Source: an uncultured Flavobacteriales bacterium (GTDB lineage: Bacteria; Bacteroidota; Bacteroidia; Flavobacteriales_G; Salibacteraceae). Taken from it: DNA of 32,664 nt. The stretch covers positions 1 to 32,664 of the forward strand of contig CALKOP010000195.1 in NCBI GenBank assembly GCA_938091155.1, written 5' to 3'. The translations under genes were made by a program, and so were the position numbers. Below the pieces are notes generated by a model. That model saw nothing but the letters and a program-made list of their open reading frames with translations, searched no databases and had not been told where the DNA came from. Shown piece after piece: positions 17,125 to 25,428 of the stretch. The first letter of the stretch is position 1, and each line of letters opens with the position of its first letter.

Positions 17125-17896
17125 TTATTGGCCTGCGACTCTTTTAATTGTAATGTCAGAAGATGTTTCAATCTGTACTAAATAAACTCCTGATGATAGG
17201 CCTGAGAGGCTCAAGGACGTGGACTTAGACTCGTTTACATCCATATTCATTACTGTTTGACCAGCAATGTTTATTACTGAAACACGATTTATTATGTCTT
17301 CTGTTTAAATGAATAATTGGTTTTGAGCCGGATTTGGATAAACCAAAACGTTGGCCCCACCAAGCTCTTCCATTCCTACTGGAGCTCCACCCATCTTGGC
17401 AAGCACATGATAATGTGGCGCGCCTGCTGGATCTAGAGTGTCCATTCCAACATACCCGTCGCCTGATGCAGTATTATTGATAGTATCTCTATATTAAATA
17501 AAGAATTGGATTTGATCCTTACCCTTCATAGCTAAATGCGCGCCCTCTTTCCCACCTGGCTTAACGTAAACTATATTATCTAAAACGTTTCCCGTGCTAA
17601 AGTCTTCTTTGGCAAAAAACAACGATTCCGAAATAGGGTTGACGCCAAAAATGCTATCAGAACCTAACCTTGCTCCATCCGCGCCTGCTATCCCACTTAC
17701 GTAAGCAATTTTTGTGTCCGAGTCAAAGTCCCATATTGTGCCATATTTAGTCATCCGTTCAATAGGGCAGCTGCCCTATATAGTGGGAGTCATGATGGAA
17801 ATTTATCGCTTCCAACACCGGCACAATAGGACGCGCAGCAAAGCGAACAGCTGAAGAAAAGCCAAACAAATTCACTGGATAATTAGCAATATGGGA
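17125..17896 (-). pseudogene. Decayed T9SS-sorted secreted protein gene
   Basis: Reading the minus strand from about 17896, one frame gives coding-like sequence (ANYPVNLFGF ... IGQLPY) until a TGA near 17760. Shifting by one base continues naturally (ERMTKYGTIWDFDSD...). That frame is cut by TAA at 17494-17496 and again at 17305-17307, yet continues on both sides into a good T9SS type-A sorting domain (VLVYPNPAQNQLFI[stop]TEDIINRVSVINIAGQ ... GLSSGVYLVQIET ... VAGQ) ending at 17125. Gln fits both stop positions, and CAA to TAA is a single transition. The track shows only the 86-residue middle piece. No start codon or signal peptide remains, so the 5' end is lost. The original function is unknown; it was a secreted or surface protein. 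Confidence 0.78.
17762..17779. repeat. 18-bp perfect palindrome
   Basis: ATAGGGCAGCTGCCCTAT is identical to its reverse complement. It lies inside the decayed T9SS gene, exactly at the point where the inferred frameshift occurs, and about 195 bases upstream of ileS. It could be an operator, a cruciform-prone mutation hotspot, or chance in remnant coding sequence. Confidence 0.6.
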
Positions 17897-17934
17897 TTAC
17901 CAGATTTAGTAAATAATTAATCCCTCCATCCTCT

Positions 17935-17942
17935 TACCTTTG
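17935..17942 (+). promoter_or_regulatory. Candidate -7 box of the ileS-dksA-lspA operon (TACCTTTG)
   Basis: A perfect TAnnTTTG box lies 31 bases before the preferred ileS ATG (17974). With a transcription start a few bases after the box, the earlier in-frame ATG at 17956 would have almost no leader, which favours 17974. A clear -33 TTG or TTTG at the right distance is not obvious. Confidence 0.42.
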
Positions 17943-17973
17943 CCGCCTCGAAAAAATGAGGCATAGCGCTGAT

Positions 17974-20900
17974 ATGAGCACATTTACAGAATACGATGGA
18001 TTGAACTTGCCCAACATTGCGGAGCAAGTATTAGAGAAGTGGAAGGCCAACAAGACCTTTGAACAGAGCATGAGCAGCCGAGAAGGCAAGCCAAGCTATG
18101 TTTTTTATGAAGGCCCACCTTCGGCCAACGGAATGCCAGGCATACACCACGTGATGGCACGTACCATAAAAGATCTTTTTTGCCGCTATAAAACTCAGCA
18201 AGGTTTCCAGGTGATGCGAAAAGCTGGCTGGGACACACACGGACTGCCAGTAGAACTAGGGGTTGAGAAAGAGCTAGGCATTACCAAGGAGGACATTGGA
18301 ACTAAAATTTCTATTGCTGATTACAACAAGGCTTGTCGCGAAGCGGTCATGCGCTACACTGCTGAGTGGCGAGACGTAACCGAAAAGATGGGCTACTGGG
18401 TGGACATGGACGAGCCCTATGTTACCTATGAAAAGAACTATATCGAGTCTGTTTGGTGGTTACTTGGCCAGATGTATGAAAAGAATTTGCTTTACAAAGG
18501 CTATACGATACAACCCTATTCTCCAGCCGCTGGCACGGGTTTAAGTTCACATGAACTGAATCTGCCTGGAACGTACAAGGATGTGAAGGATACGAGTTGT
18601 ACTGCGCTTTTTAAGGTTATGGCAGACGATAAGCTTAAGAACCTAAACGGTGAGTTGTTTGCCTTAGCCGAAACTGGATCGTTGCACTTTGTTGCTTGGA
18701 CTACTACACCATGGACCTTGTCATCTAATACGGCTCTAACCATAGGCGCTAAGATCGATTATGTGGTGGTGGACACGTTCAACCCATATACAGCAGACAA
18801 GCAACAAATAGTATTAGCCGAGGCGCTATTATCCAAGTACTTTAAATCTGACGGATTAGAAGCGGATATGGCTTTTAGCGCTTCTGACAAAATCCTTCCA
18901 TACCGAGTTCTTCAAAAACTAAAAGGATCCGATCTAGTTGGCCTTCAATACGAGCAATTGTTACCATACGCAGCTCCAATGTATGATGCGGACATGGCAT
19001 TTCAAGTCATTGCCGGTGATTTTGTAACCACTGAAGACGGTACAGGAATCGTACACACAGCTCCTACGTTTGGAGCGGATGACATGCAAGTAGCAAAGGC
19101 CGCTGGCGTGCCGCCGCTGATGGTTGAAAACGAAAGTGGTGATCCAGTGCCATTGGTAGATCTGCGTGGTCGGTTTGTAGCAGAAGTAAATGACCCTGTG
19201 TGGGGATTTGCAGGCGAGCCCGTGAAAGCGGAATACCTATCGGATGAGGAAAAGAATGCCGAATTCGAAAAGCAGAAAATCAGTCTGAAAGAGTATATCC
19301 CAAACCTGAGCAATTACCTCAGCGTAGATGAGCGAATTTCATTGAAGCTGAAACTAGAAGGCAAGGCTTTTAAAGTCGAAAAATACCAGCACAACTATCC
19401 GCACTGTTGGCGCACCGACAAGCCGATTCTCTATTATCCTTTAGACTCTTGGTTCATCAAATCTACTGCTGCTAAAAGCAAAATGATTGAGCTGAACAAG
19501 ACCATCAATTGGAAACCAGAAAGCACAGGAACCGGTCGGTTTGGAAACTGGCTCGAATACCTAAATGATTGGAACTTAAGCCGATCAAGATATTGGGGGA
19601 CTCCGCTACCCATTTGGAGAACGGGTCCTTACGGTCCATTAATGGAAGAATGTGTTGGCGCTGTAGATGAGTTCACAGAAAAAAACGCCTACTACATCAG
19701 CGAGGAGTGTTTGGATGAGAATGGAAATCGATTTGATGGTCAATCTTTAAGAAAGCACTTAGGTGAAATGCGACTGCAAGGCGAAAATGTGAACAACGTT
19801 TGGAACGACCTGATTCGCAGCAAGAAGATTGTCTTTTTCGCGACTCTTCCAAAGGAACAGGTGGACCTGCATCGACCTTTTGTTGACTACATCATCTTTT
19901 TCCGCAGTGGAATGGTAATGGCGCGTGAGCTCGATTTAATTGATGTTTGGTTTGACAGTGGCGCAATGCCCTATGCCCAATGGCACTATCCATTCGAGAA
20001 CAAAGAAATGGTTGATGGAGGCAAGTCCTTTCCAGCAGATTTTATTGCAGAAGGTGTGGATCAAACTCGAGGATGGTTCTACACATTACATGCTATTTCG
20101 ACCATCATTAAAGGGTCTGTGGCATATAAAAATGTGGTCAGTAATGGACTTGTTCTGGACAAAAACGGACAGAAAATGTCCAAGCGATTGGGCAATGCTG
20201 CCGATCCGTTCGAGACCATGAAAACATACGGAGCTGACGCTACGCGTTGGTATATGATTACAAATGCGCCACCTTGGGATAACTTAAAATTTGATACGGA
20301 CGGCATCAATGAAGTACAACGTAAATATTTCCGCGCATTGCATAATAGCTACTCCTTTTTCGCACTTTACGCCAATGTGGATAAGTTCACACACGCAGAT
20401 AACTTAATTCCATTGTCAGATAGACCCGAGATTGATCAATGGATCATTTCAAGATTAAACTCCATAATAAAGGAGGTGGAAGAAGCTTTTGAAGCATATG
20501 AACCTACGCGAGCAGGACGATCCATTCAAGACTTTGTAGTAGATGAGTTGAGCAACTGGTATGTGCGCTTGTGCAGAAGACGTTTCTGGAAAGGTGATTA
20601 TTCAGAAGATAAGATTGCTGCCTACCAGACATTATATCAATGCTTGGTCACAATTGCCAAGCTGAGTGCGCCAATTGCTCCGTTTTACTCGGAACAATTG
20701 TTCTCAGATCTGAATGGAATATCTGGATTAGAAAGGGAAGATTCAGTGCATATTGCTGGCTGGCCAAACGTGGATGAAAGCGCCATAGACATGGCTCTTG
20801 AACAACGAATGGCTTTAGCACAAACGGCTTCGTCACTGGCACTTTCTTTACGAAAGAAAGAGAATATCCGAGTTCGTCAACCTTTGCAGAAAATGATGGT

Positions 20901-21540
20901 TCCGGTAATTAACGCGGAGTTTGAACGACATCTAAAGCAGGTCGAATCGCTCATTCTAGGCGAGGTAAATGTGAAAGAGTTGGAATATGTAAATGATTCC
21001 AATGTCTTCGTAAAAAGTATTAAACCAAACTTTAAGGCCCTTGGGCCAAAAGTGGGCAAGAATATGAAGGCACTTTCTGCTTTGGTCAGTCAGTTTGGGC
21101 AGGGGGAAATTCAGCAAATTGAGCGTGAGAGCAAGATTACTCTAGACTTAGATGGGGCTTCTTTTGACCTAATGGCCGAAGATGTTGAAATCAGCACAAA
21201 AGACATCCCTGGTTGGACTGTTGCTAGTGAAGGCAATGTTACTGTTGCCATGGATATTACTATCAGCCCTGAACTTAGATCAGAGGGTATTGCCAGAGAA
21301 CTTGTGAACCGCATTCAGAACCTGAGAAAAGACAGCGGTATGGAAGTAACGGATCGAATCAATCTTTACGTTGAAAATCAACCTGAGATAGAGGGTTCAG
21401 TCAATATCAATAAAAATTATATTTGTGCGGAAACGCTGACAAACGAATTGTTCGTGAAGTCAGAATTGACGGAAGATTCAGCGATTGAGGTAGAGATTGA
21501 AGAAGGCGTCAAAACAAAGATTTTTATTGAAAAAATTTAG
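17974..21540 (+). CDS. ileS: Isoleucyl-tRNA synthetase
   Basis: About 1188 residues from the ATG at 17974 (MSTFTEYDGL, the family-like start); the track's start adds six residues. It is a class I synthetase that loads isoleucine on tRNA-Ile and edits valine. Visible are the HIGH region (PPSANGMPGIHHV, a variant I recall from this type), the CP1 editing domain (WTTTPWTLSSNTAL and GTGIVHTAPTFGADD), VWFDSGAMPYAQ, the KMSKR loop (DKNGQKMSKRLGN), and an anticodon-binding C-terminal domain. The segment around GENVNNVWNDLIRSKKI, before the DLHRP motif, looks divergent from relatives I remember. A dksA-like gene and lspA follow with gaps of 11 and 9 bases, so the three probably form one operon. Confidence 0.96.
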   Translation: MSTFTEYDGLNLPNIAEQVLEKWKANKTFEQSMSSREGKPSYVFYEGPPSANGMPGIHHVMARTIKDLFCRYKTQQGFQVMRKAGWDTHGLPVELGVEKELGITKEDIGTKISIADYNKACREAVMRYTAEWRDVTEKMGYWVDMDEPYVTYEKNYIESVWWLLGQMYEKNLLYKGYTIQPYSPAAGTGLSSHELNLPGTYKDVKDTSCTALFKVMADDKLKNLNGELFALAETGSLHFVAWTTTPWTLSSNTALTIGAKIDYVVVDTFNPYTADKQQIVLAEALLSKYFKSDGLEADMAFSASDKILPYRVLQKLKGSDLVGLQYEQLLPYAAPMYDADMAFQVIAGDFVTTEDGTGIVHTAPTFGADDMQVAKAAGVPPLMVENESGDPVPLVDLRGRFVAEVNDPVWGFAGEPVKAEYLSDEEKNAEFEKQKISLKEYIPNLSNYLSVDERISLKLKLEGKAFKVEKYQHNYPHCWRTDKPILYYPLDSWFIKSTAAKSKMIELNKTINWKPESTGTGRFGNWLEYLNDWNLSRSRYWGTPLPIWRTGPYGPLMEECVGAVDEFTEKNAYYISEECLDENGNRFDGQSLRKHLGEMRLQGENVNNVWNDLIRSKKIVFFATLPKEQVDLHRPFVDYIIFFRSGMVMARELDLIDVWFDSGAMPYAQWHYPFENKEMVDGGKSFPADFIAEGVDQTRGWFYTLHAISTIIKGSVAYKNVVSNGLVLDKNGQKMSKRLGNAADPFETMKTYGADATRWYMITNAPPWDNLKFDTDGINEVQRKYFRALHNSYSFFALYANVDKFTHADNLIPLSDRPEIDQWIISRLNSIIKEVEEAFEAYEPTRAGRSIQDFVVDELSNWYVRLCRRRFWKGDYSEDKIAAYQTLYQCLVTIAKLSAPIAPFYSEQLFSDLNGISGLEREDSVHIAGWPNVDESAIDMALEQRMALAQTASSLALSLRKKENIRVRQPLQKMMVPVINAEFERHLKQVESLILGEVNVKELEYVNDSNVFVKSIKPNFKALGPKVGKNMKALSALVSQFGQGEIQQIERESKITLDLDGASFDLMAEDVEISTKDIPGWTVASEGNVTVAMDITISPELRSEGIARELVNRIQNLRKDSGMEVTDRINLYVENQPEIEGSVNINKNYICAETLTNELFVKSELTEDSAIEVEIEEGVKTKIFIEKI

Positions 21541-21551
21541 AATTAGGAAAA

Positions 21552-21935
21552 ATGGCGGATAAGGAGAAAACACGGTATTCAGACGCTGAGCTAGAAGAGT
21601 TCAAGGCCATCATCAACTCAAAGTTGACAGAGGCAAAGACCGATTTAGATCTATTGAACGACACCATGTCGTTGAAGGACGATAACGGTACGGATGATAC
21701 ATCTCCTAGCTTCAAACTGATCGAAGACGGCTCAGATGTTTTGTCTCGCGAAGAGACTTCACAGCTCGCTGTTCGTCAGGAAAAATTCGTTAAGAGTTTG
21801 AATGAGGCTTTGATTCGGATTGAAAATCACAACTACGGTATTTGCCGAGTTACTAATAAACTCATTTCAAAAGAAAGATTGCGAATCGTACCACACGCCA
21901 CATTGAGCATTGAGGCGAAGAGGCTACAGTCTTAA
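21552..21935 (+). CDS. TraR/DksA-family regulator, zinc-finger cysteines mostly lost
   Basis: The protein has 127 residues. It has an N-terminal helical hairpin (about 10-90) and the C-terminal DksA signature in the Bacteroidota form YGICRVTNKLISKERLRIVPHATLS. Only one cysteine (Cys98) remains of the four that hold zinc in classical DksA, so it cannot form the standard C4 finger. I recall that this is usual for the short Bacteroidota members. It is predicted to bind RNA polymerase through the secondary channel. It lies between ileS and lspA, and an AGGAAAA stretch precedes its start. Regulatory targets are unknown. Confidence 0.88.
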   Translation: MADKEKTRYSDAELEEFKAIINSKLTEAKTDLDLLNDTMSLKDDNGTDDTSPSFKLIEDGSDVLSREETSQLAVRQEKFVKSLNEALIRIENHNYGICRVTNKLISKERLRIVPHATLSIEAKRLQS

Positions 21936-21944
21936 AACCAGCAC

Positions 21945-22649
21945 ATGATAAAAATTGAAGGCGAACAGGCCGCAGGCAATCGCCACTGGTTAGCGCTAGC
22001 CGTTATTCTCAGTGTAATTCTATTTGACCAGATTTTCAAAATTTGGATCAAAACGAATATGTATCTCGGTCAAGAATTTTCTGTTTTTGGCAATTGGTTC
22101 ATCATCCATTTTGTGGAGAATAATGGAATGGCATTCGGCCTAGAGTTCGGAGGTGACATGGGTAAAATTGTGCTTAGTGTATTCCGAATCATAGCCGTTA
22201 GTGCCATTGGATATTACCTGTTCTCATATGCCAAAAAAGGGGCGAAAGTTGGGCTCATCATAGCCGGTTCTTTGATTTTTTCCGGAGCCTTAGGAAACAT
22301 TCTTGATTCTGCTTTTTACGGGCTCATTTTCAATGACAGTTACCATCAAATTTCGGAGTTCATGCCTGCCGATGGGGGTTACGCACCCTTCTTATTTGGC
22401 AAAGTGGTAGACATGCTATACTTCCCTATGTTTAGTGGAACTTTTCCGGACTGGTTACCCATTTGGGGTGGTGACAATTACTTATTCTTCAGGCCTGTAT
22501 TCAACATTGCCGATACGGCTATTTCTGTGGGTATCGGTATGATTATCGTTTTCCAAAAGCGGTTTTTTGAGGAAGAAACAAAAAGTGAAGAAGTGGGTGC
22601 TGAGGAAGGTCAGAATGACCAAGAGACAGAAAGCTCGAGTGGAATATAG
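21945..22649 (+). CDS. lspA: Lipoprotein signal peptidase (signal peptidase II)
   Basis: The protein has 234 residues with four predicted membrane helices. It cleaves signal peptides of lipoproteins just before the lipidated cysteine, and so processes the several lipoproteins in this window. Conserved features are VENNGMAFG, ALGNILD, and the catalytic aspartates in GKVVDM (Asp156) and FNIADTAIS (Asp190). The extended loop between the catalytic regions (PDWLPIWGGDNYLFFRPVF) is typical of Bacteroidota LspA. The C-terminus carries an acidic tail (EEETKSEEVGAEEGQ...) overlapping the opposing gene by 40 bases. It is the last gene of the ileS-dksA-lspA operon. Confidence 0.94.
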   Translation: MIKIEGEQAAGNRHWLALAVILSVILFDQIFKIWIKTNMYLGQEFSVFGNWFIIHFVENNGMAFGLEFGGDMGKIVLSVFRIIAVSAIGYYLFSYAKKGAKVGLIIAGSLIFSGALGNILDSAFYGLIFNDSYHQISEFMPADGGYAPFLFGKVVDMLYFPMFSGTFPDWLPIWGGDNYLFFRPVFNIADTAISVGIGMIIVFQKRFFEEETKSEEVGAEEGQNDQETESSSGI

Positions 22650-22978
22650 CTCGTTGTGAATCGGCTTTCCTGCTTTTGAATTGTCTCAGAAAACGCATTG
22701 CCCTCTTCATCTATTAATCCTACCCATCCGTGATTCTCAGTTTTGAGTTTCACAAAACCATTGCGAAAGCGCGCAGAAGCTCTACAACCAATTTGTTTAG
22801 TAAGCATCCCTGTTATTGACGGAGTACACTCCATGAACAACCCATCATATGACTGAAAGCTAACCTCTCCACTTGCCACAATCCCGCCAGAACTAGAAGT
22901 TTGTGTAGCACACGAAAGCCAACCTACTGACGAATTCATTTGTAATTTAAGTCGCTTTACGCTTGATGGGTTTGTCAT
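22610..22978 (-). CDS. Hypothetical protein; likely C-terminal part of a split beta-barrel
   Basis: The ORF has 122 residues with no signal peptide. The sequence alternates like beta strands and ends in LELSVSWSF, a good barrel-closing C-terminal strand with terminal Phe. A protein with an outer-membrane ending but no export signal is odd. The upstream ORF has a signal peptide and ends after about 107 residues, overlapping this one by four bases (ATGA). Removing the one-base frame difference would join them into one outer-membrane protein of about 230 residues. So this is either a translationally coupled second gene or, more likely, the second half of a frameshifted gene. Its 3' end overlaps lspA by 40 bases on the opposite strand. 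Confidence 0.55.
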   Translation of the reverse strand: MTNPSSVKRLKLQMNSSVGWLSCATQTSSSGGIVASGEVSFQSYDGLFMECTPSITGMLTKQIGCRASARFRNGFVKLKTENHGWVGLIDEEGNAFSETIQKQESRFTTSYIPLELSVSWSF

Positions 22979-23295
22979 CTAGATTCGATAATGCATCCAA
23001 GCTTCCTCCAATTTAACCCATATGATTGACTCACCCTTGAAGGTTTGGATTCTACAAATCGTTTTTCATACTGAATAGATGTTCCAATCCAGTGCCTGTT
23101 CTTAAACCGATGATAATAAGCTAAGCCCGTTGGTGTTGTGCTCACAATTGGTCGCTGAATCATAAAGGAAAACGATGTTCGGACAATAGGAATTGAAAGC
23201 TCATTCTGCGAAAGTTCATGTGCAGACCCCTCTTGAGCTTCCGAAATAATGGGAAGATAAAGACACATAAACAGTATGGCATGCTTAATTCGCAA
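22975..23295 (-). CDS. Hypothetical exported protein; likely N-terminal part of a split beta-barrel
   Basis: The track's ORF begins at 23334, inside the M28 peptidase gene, and that start gives a poor N-terminus. Beginning at the TTG at 23293-23295 gives a clean signal peptide (RIKHAILFMCLYLPIISEA|Q) and only an 11-base overlap with the peptidase gene. The mature part has strand-like segments (SFSFMIQRP, GLAYYHRF, WIGTSIQYEKRF, YGLNWRKLGCIIE), then stops at TGA within ATGA. With about 106 residues it is too short for a full barrel. The downstream ORF supplies a plausible remainder. It lies directly behind the M28 peptidase gene and could be co-transcribed with it. Confidence 0.52.
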   Translation of the reverse strand: MRIKHAILFMCLYLPIISEAQEGSAHELSQNELSIPIVRTSFSFMIQRPIVSTTPTGLAYYHRFKNRHWIGTSIQYEKRFVESKPSRVSQSYGLNWRKLGCIIESR

Positions 23296-25036
23296 CAAAC
23301 ACCATTTTCTTTGAGTCCACCACTTGATTATCAATCACAAGCGAATACATGTAGGTTCCTGTTCTACCATAACCGTGATCATAAATGACCTCATTGGCTC
23401 CTAACCGAATGGGCGTCTTCTGCTCATAAATGACCGCTCCGTTAATGTCTTGAATGCGAACAATCGCCTCCGCATTAACCGGCATTTCATGCACGATAAA
23501 GACGATTGAAGTTGTCTCATCAAAAGGGTTTGGTCGATTTTGCAGCAACTCAATTCCTGTCTTGACCATATTTGGTTCATCTAGCCCCACAAAATCCTGG
23601 TATTGTTCTTCCGAGAATAAGCTTTCTACTCCCATTTCATTTACAAAAGCGGCAGAAACGAAGTAAGTGAATCCAAGTGCTACATCAAAACTAGTTTCGA
23701 GGGTTGAGCTATAAATAACGGTATCCCAATCGTTGGTTTCTGTGCGCAACGCAATGGCTATTTCGCTGTATTCGCAACTTGGCTCACTCAAGGTAACTTT
23801 CAGCGTTTTCCAATCCGTTTGGGCCATAGTTATCCCTTCTGGCTGACATACATTTTGTGCAATCATGTTAGCGGCATTCCCATTTATCGCAGCATTTCGA
23901 GCTAGGTAATTAAAGTCCACAAACCAAGTATCAAACTCTCCATCATTGTTAGTGTCTTCGCCTAAAACATCATCACTAGTGTGCTGACGGTCGTGGTAAT
24001 TGGCATCCGCAGTATTAGCGTTTCCATGCTCATTCGCACTCGTAAAACGCATTGCCGCAAATCCTCTTTGTCGAAAGGGAATATGATCGCTTCCCCGTCC
24101 CGTTCTATCTTCTGCTGACATAATAGTCACTTGCATGGGTACGGTAACGAGACCCCTGAGTTCTTGGTCATATTGAAGTTTAATGTATCGAGCCAGTTGC
24201 TTGTTTTGTGAGAAAATAGTCCCCGAGCTAAAAAGTCGCACCTGGATGCTATCCACGTCATTCTCAGTTGGGCATGAAGGTTCAGAACTTGTAGCTCCAC
24301 AAATTACTCCTCCAATAACATCATTGTTTAAGACAGCAGCCACTTCCACGTCATTATCAACACAATAATCTGCCATGGCAATGGCGCCATTTAGACCTTG
24401 CTCTTCCGCGGTGGTCAACATAAAAAGAATGGTTCTATCAAATTGATACTTTGACATAACCCTTGCCAATTCTAGAACCAGCGCGCTTCCGCTTCCATTG
24501 TCTTCCATTCCGTGAGCCGCGCATTCAACATCACAAGATGTAGCGCAACGGCTGTCAAAATGCGCCTCAATAATGACAATGCCCGCAGGCGTATTGGCGG
24601 CATCTACGGCCGAACCTGGTAAAATTGCCACAATGTTTTTGTGCTTATCCATGCCACATATTTCTCGCTCCCAATTCAAGTAACTAACCACTAAGCGATT
24701 ATTGTTCTCCTCGCTGATTCGAGTAAATCGGCTCAAAGCCCAAGTGCGAGCTGCACCGATTCCCGTGCTAACAGACAATGTATCAGATCCCGAATTTCTT
24801 GTTTCAAATTGGCTCATCCGCTCTAGATATGATCGAAGTGAGTCAGCATTAATCTTTTGCTCTATGAGCCTGGATGTTTTTTGTGGAGTAACATTTACAA
24901 TCCCTTCATAATCCCCTAGATTATAATTACCGTCTAAAACAATGGCAGCAATTTGATTGGAGAAATGAATGTTGGTCTGTGCAACAGAAAGTTGAACAAT
25001 CGCAAAATAAGCTAGAATCAAGTGCAGGTTTTTCAT
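23285..25036 (-). CDS. Secreted M28-family zinc peptidase with T9SS sorting domain
   Basis: I use the ATG at 25034-25036, giving 583 residues with a signal peptide (MKNLHLILAY... LSVA|Q). The track start adds 27 residues that mask it. M28 (aminopeptidase S/Y-like) metal ligands are visible: HFDS (His159, Asp161), MEDNGSGS (Asp179), TAEEQG (Glu211/212), NNDVIGG (Asp239) and GSDHIPF (His318). A fibronectin-like stretch follows and then a T9SS type-A sorting domain (LLQNRPNPFDE ... GRTGTYMYSLVID) near the C-terminus. It probably acts outside the cell or on the surface as an aminopeptidase. Cys164, Cys168 and Cys172 form an unusual cluster next to the active site. It is divergent from the DUF3817 gene across 86 bases. 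Confidence 0.92.
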   Translation of the reverse strand: MKNLHLILAYFAIVQLSVAQTNIHFSNQIAAIVLDGNYNLGDYEGIVNVTPQKTSRLIEQKINADSLRSYLERMSQFETRNSGSDTLSVSTGIGAARTWALSRFTRISEENNNRLVVSYLNWEREICGMDKHKNIVAILPGSAVDAANTPAGIVIIEAHFDSRCATSCDVECAAHGMEDNGSGSALVLELARVMSKYQFDRTILFMLTTAEEQGLNGAIAMADYCVDNDVEVAAVLNNDVIGGVICGATSSEPSCPTENDVDSIQVRLFSSGTIFSQNKQLARYIKLQYDQELRGLVTVPMQVTIMSAEDRTGRGSDHIPFRQRGFAAMRFTSANEHGNANTADANYHDRQHTSDDVLGEDTNNDGEFDTWFVDFNYLARNAAINGNAANMIAQNVCQPEGITMAQTDWKTLKVTLSEPSCEYSEIAIALRTETNDWDTVIYSSTLETSFDVALGFTYFVSAAFVNEMGVESLFSEEQYQDFVGLDEPNMVKTGIELLQNRPNPFDETTSIVFIVHEMPVNAEAIVRIQDINGAVIYEQKTPIRLGANEVIYDHGYGRTGTYMYSLVIDNQVVDSKKMVFVAN

Positions 25037-25122
25037 GACCAAAAGATTATAGGTGAAAATTAAGGATTTACATCTGCTTTTGTTCAAGTGAACTATTACG
25101 GCTAGTACATTCGCCATTCATT

Positions 25123-25428
25123 ATGAGTACAGCCAATCCATCTAAAGCTTATAGGGCTTTTATCTTGATATCACGAGCAGAGGGCGTGTCTTACCTACTA
25201 CTTTTAGGAATTGCAATGCCGTTAAAGTATGCGCTAGACATGCCGCTCATGGTAAAGTATGTCGGCTGGGCGCATGGTGTTTTATTCATCGCCTACATCG
25301 TTCAATTGCTTTATGTAAGCTTTAAGCTGAAGTGGAACGAAATCCGAATCATTCTGGGCTTTATCGCCTCACTACTGCCGCTTGGCCCATTCATATTTGA
25401 ATGGCTAATCGGTAAAGAAAAAATTTAG
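25123..25428 (+). CDS. DUF3817 family small membrane protein
   Basis: The protein has 101 residues with three predicted transmembrane helices (about 14-33, 44-66 and 76-95). The segments FILISRAEGVSYLLLL, VGWAHGVLFIAY and LLPLGPFIFEW match the DUF3817 pattern (RxxGxxEG-like first helix, WxHG in the second). The family's role is unknown. It is a monocistronic gene between two minus-strand genes, and its TAG overlaps the opposing lipoprotein stop within TTAG. Confidence 0.86.
   Translation: MSTANPSKAYRAFILISRAEGVSYLLLLGIAMPLKYALDMPLMVKYVGWAHGVLFIAYIVQLLYVSFKLKWNEIRIILGFIASLLPLGPFIFEWLIGKEKI

Noticed and set aside
17125-17896. Alternative genetic code reading TAA as Gln
   Set aside because: Intact genes in the same window, such as the porin and the helicase, end at TAA at family-appropriate lengths, and a frameshift is also needed, so decay is simpler.
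19002-19313. Minus-strand ORF of 103 residues in ileS
   Set aside because: Lies over the editing domain of ileS; low-complexity serine/threonine composition typical of an antisense frame.
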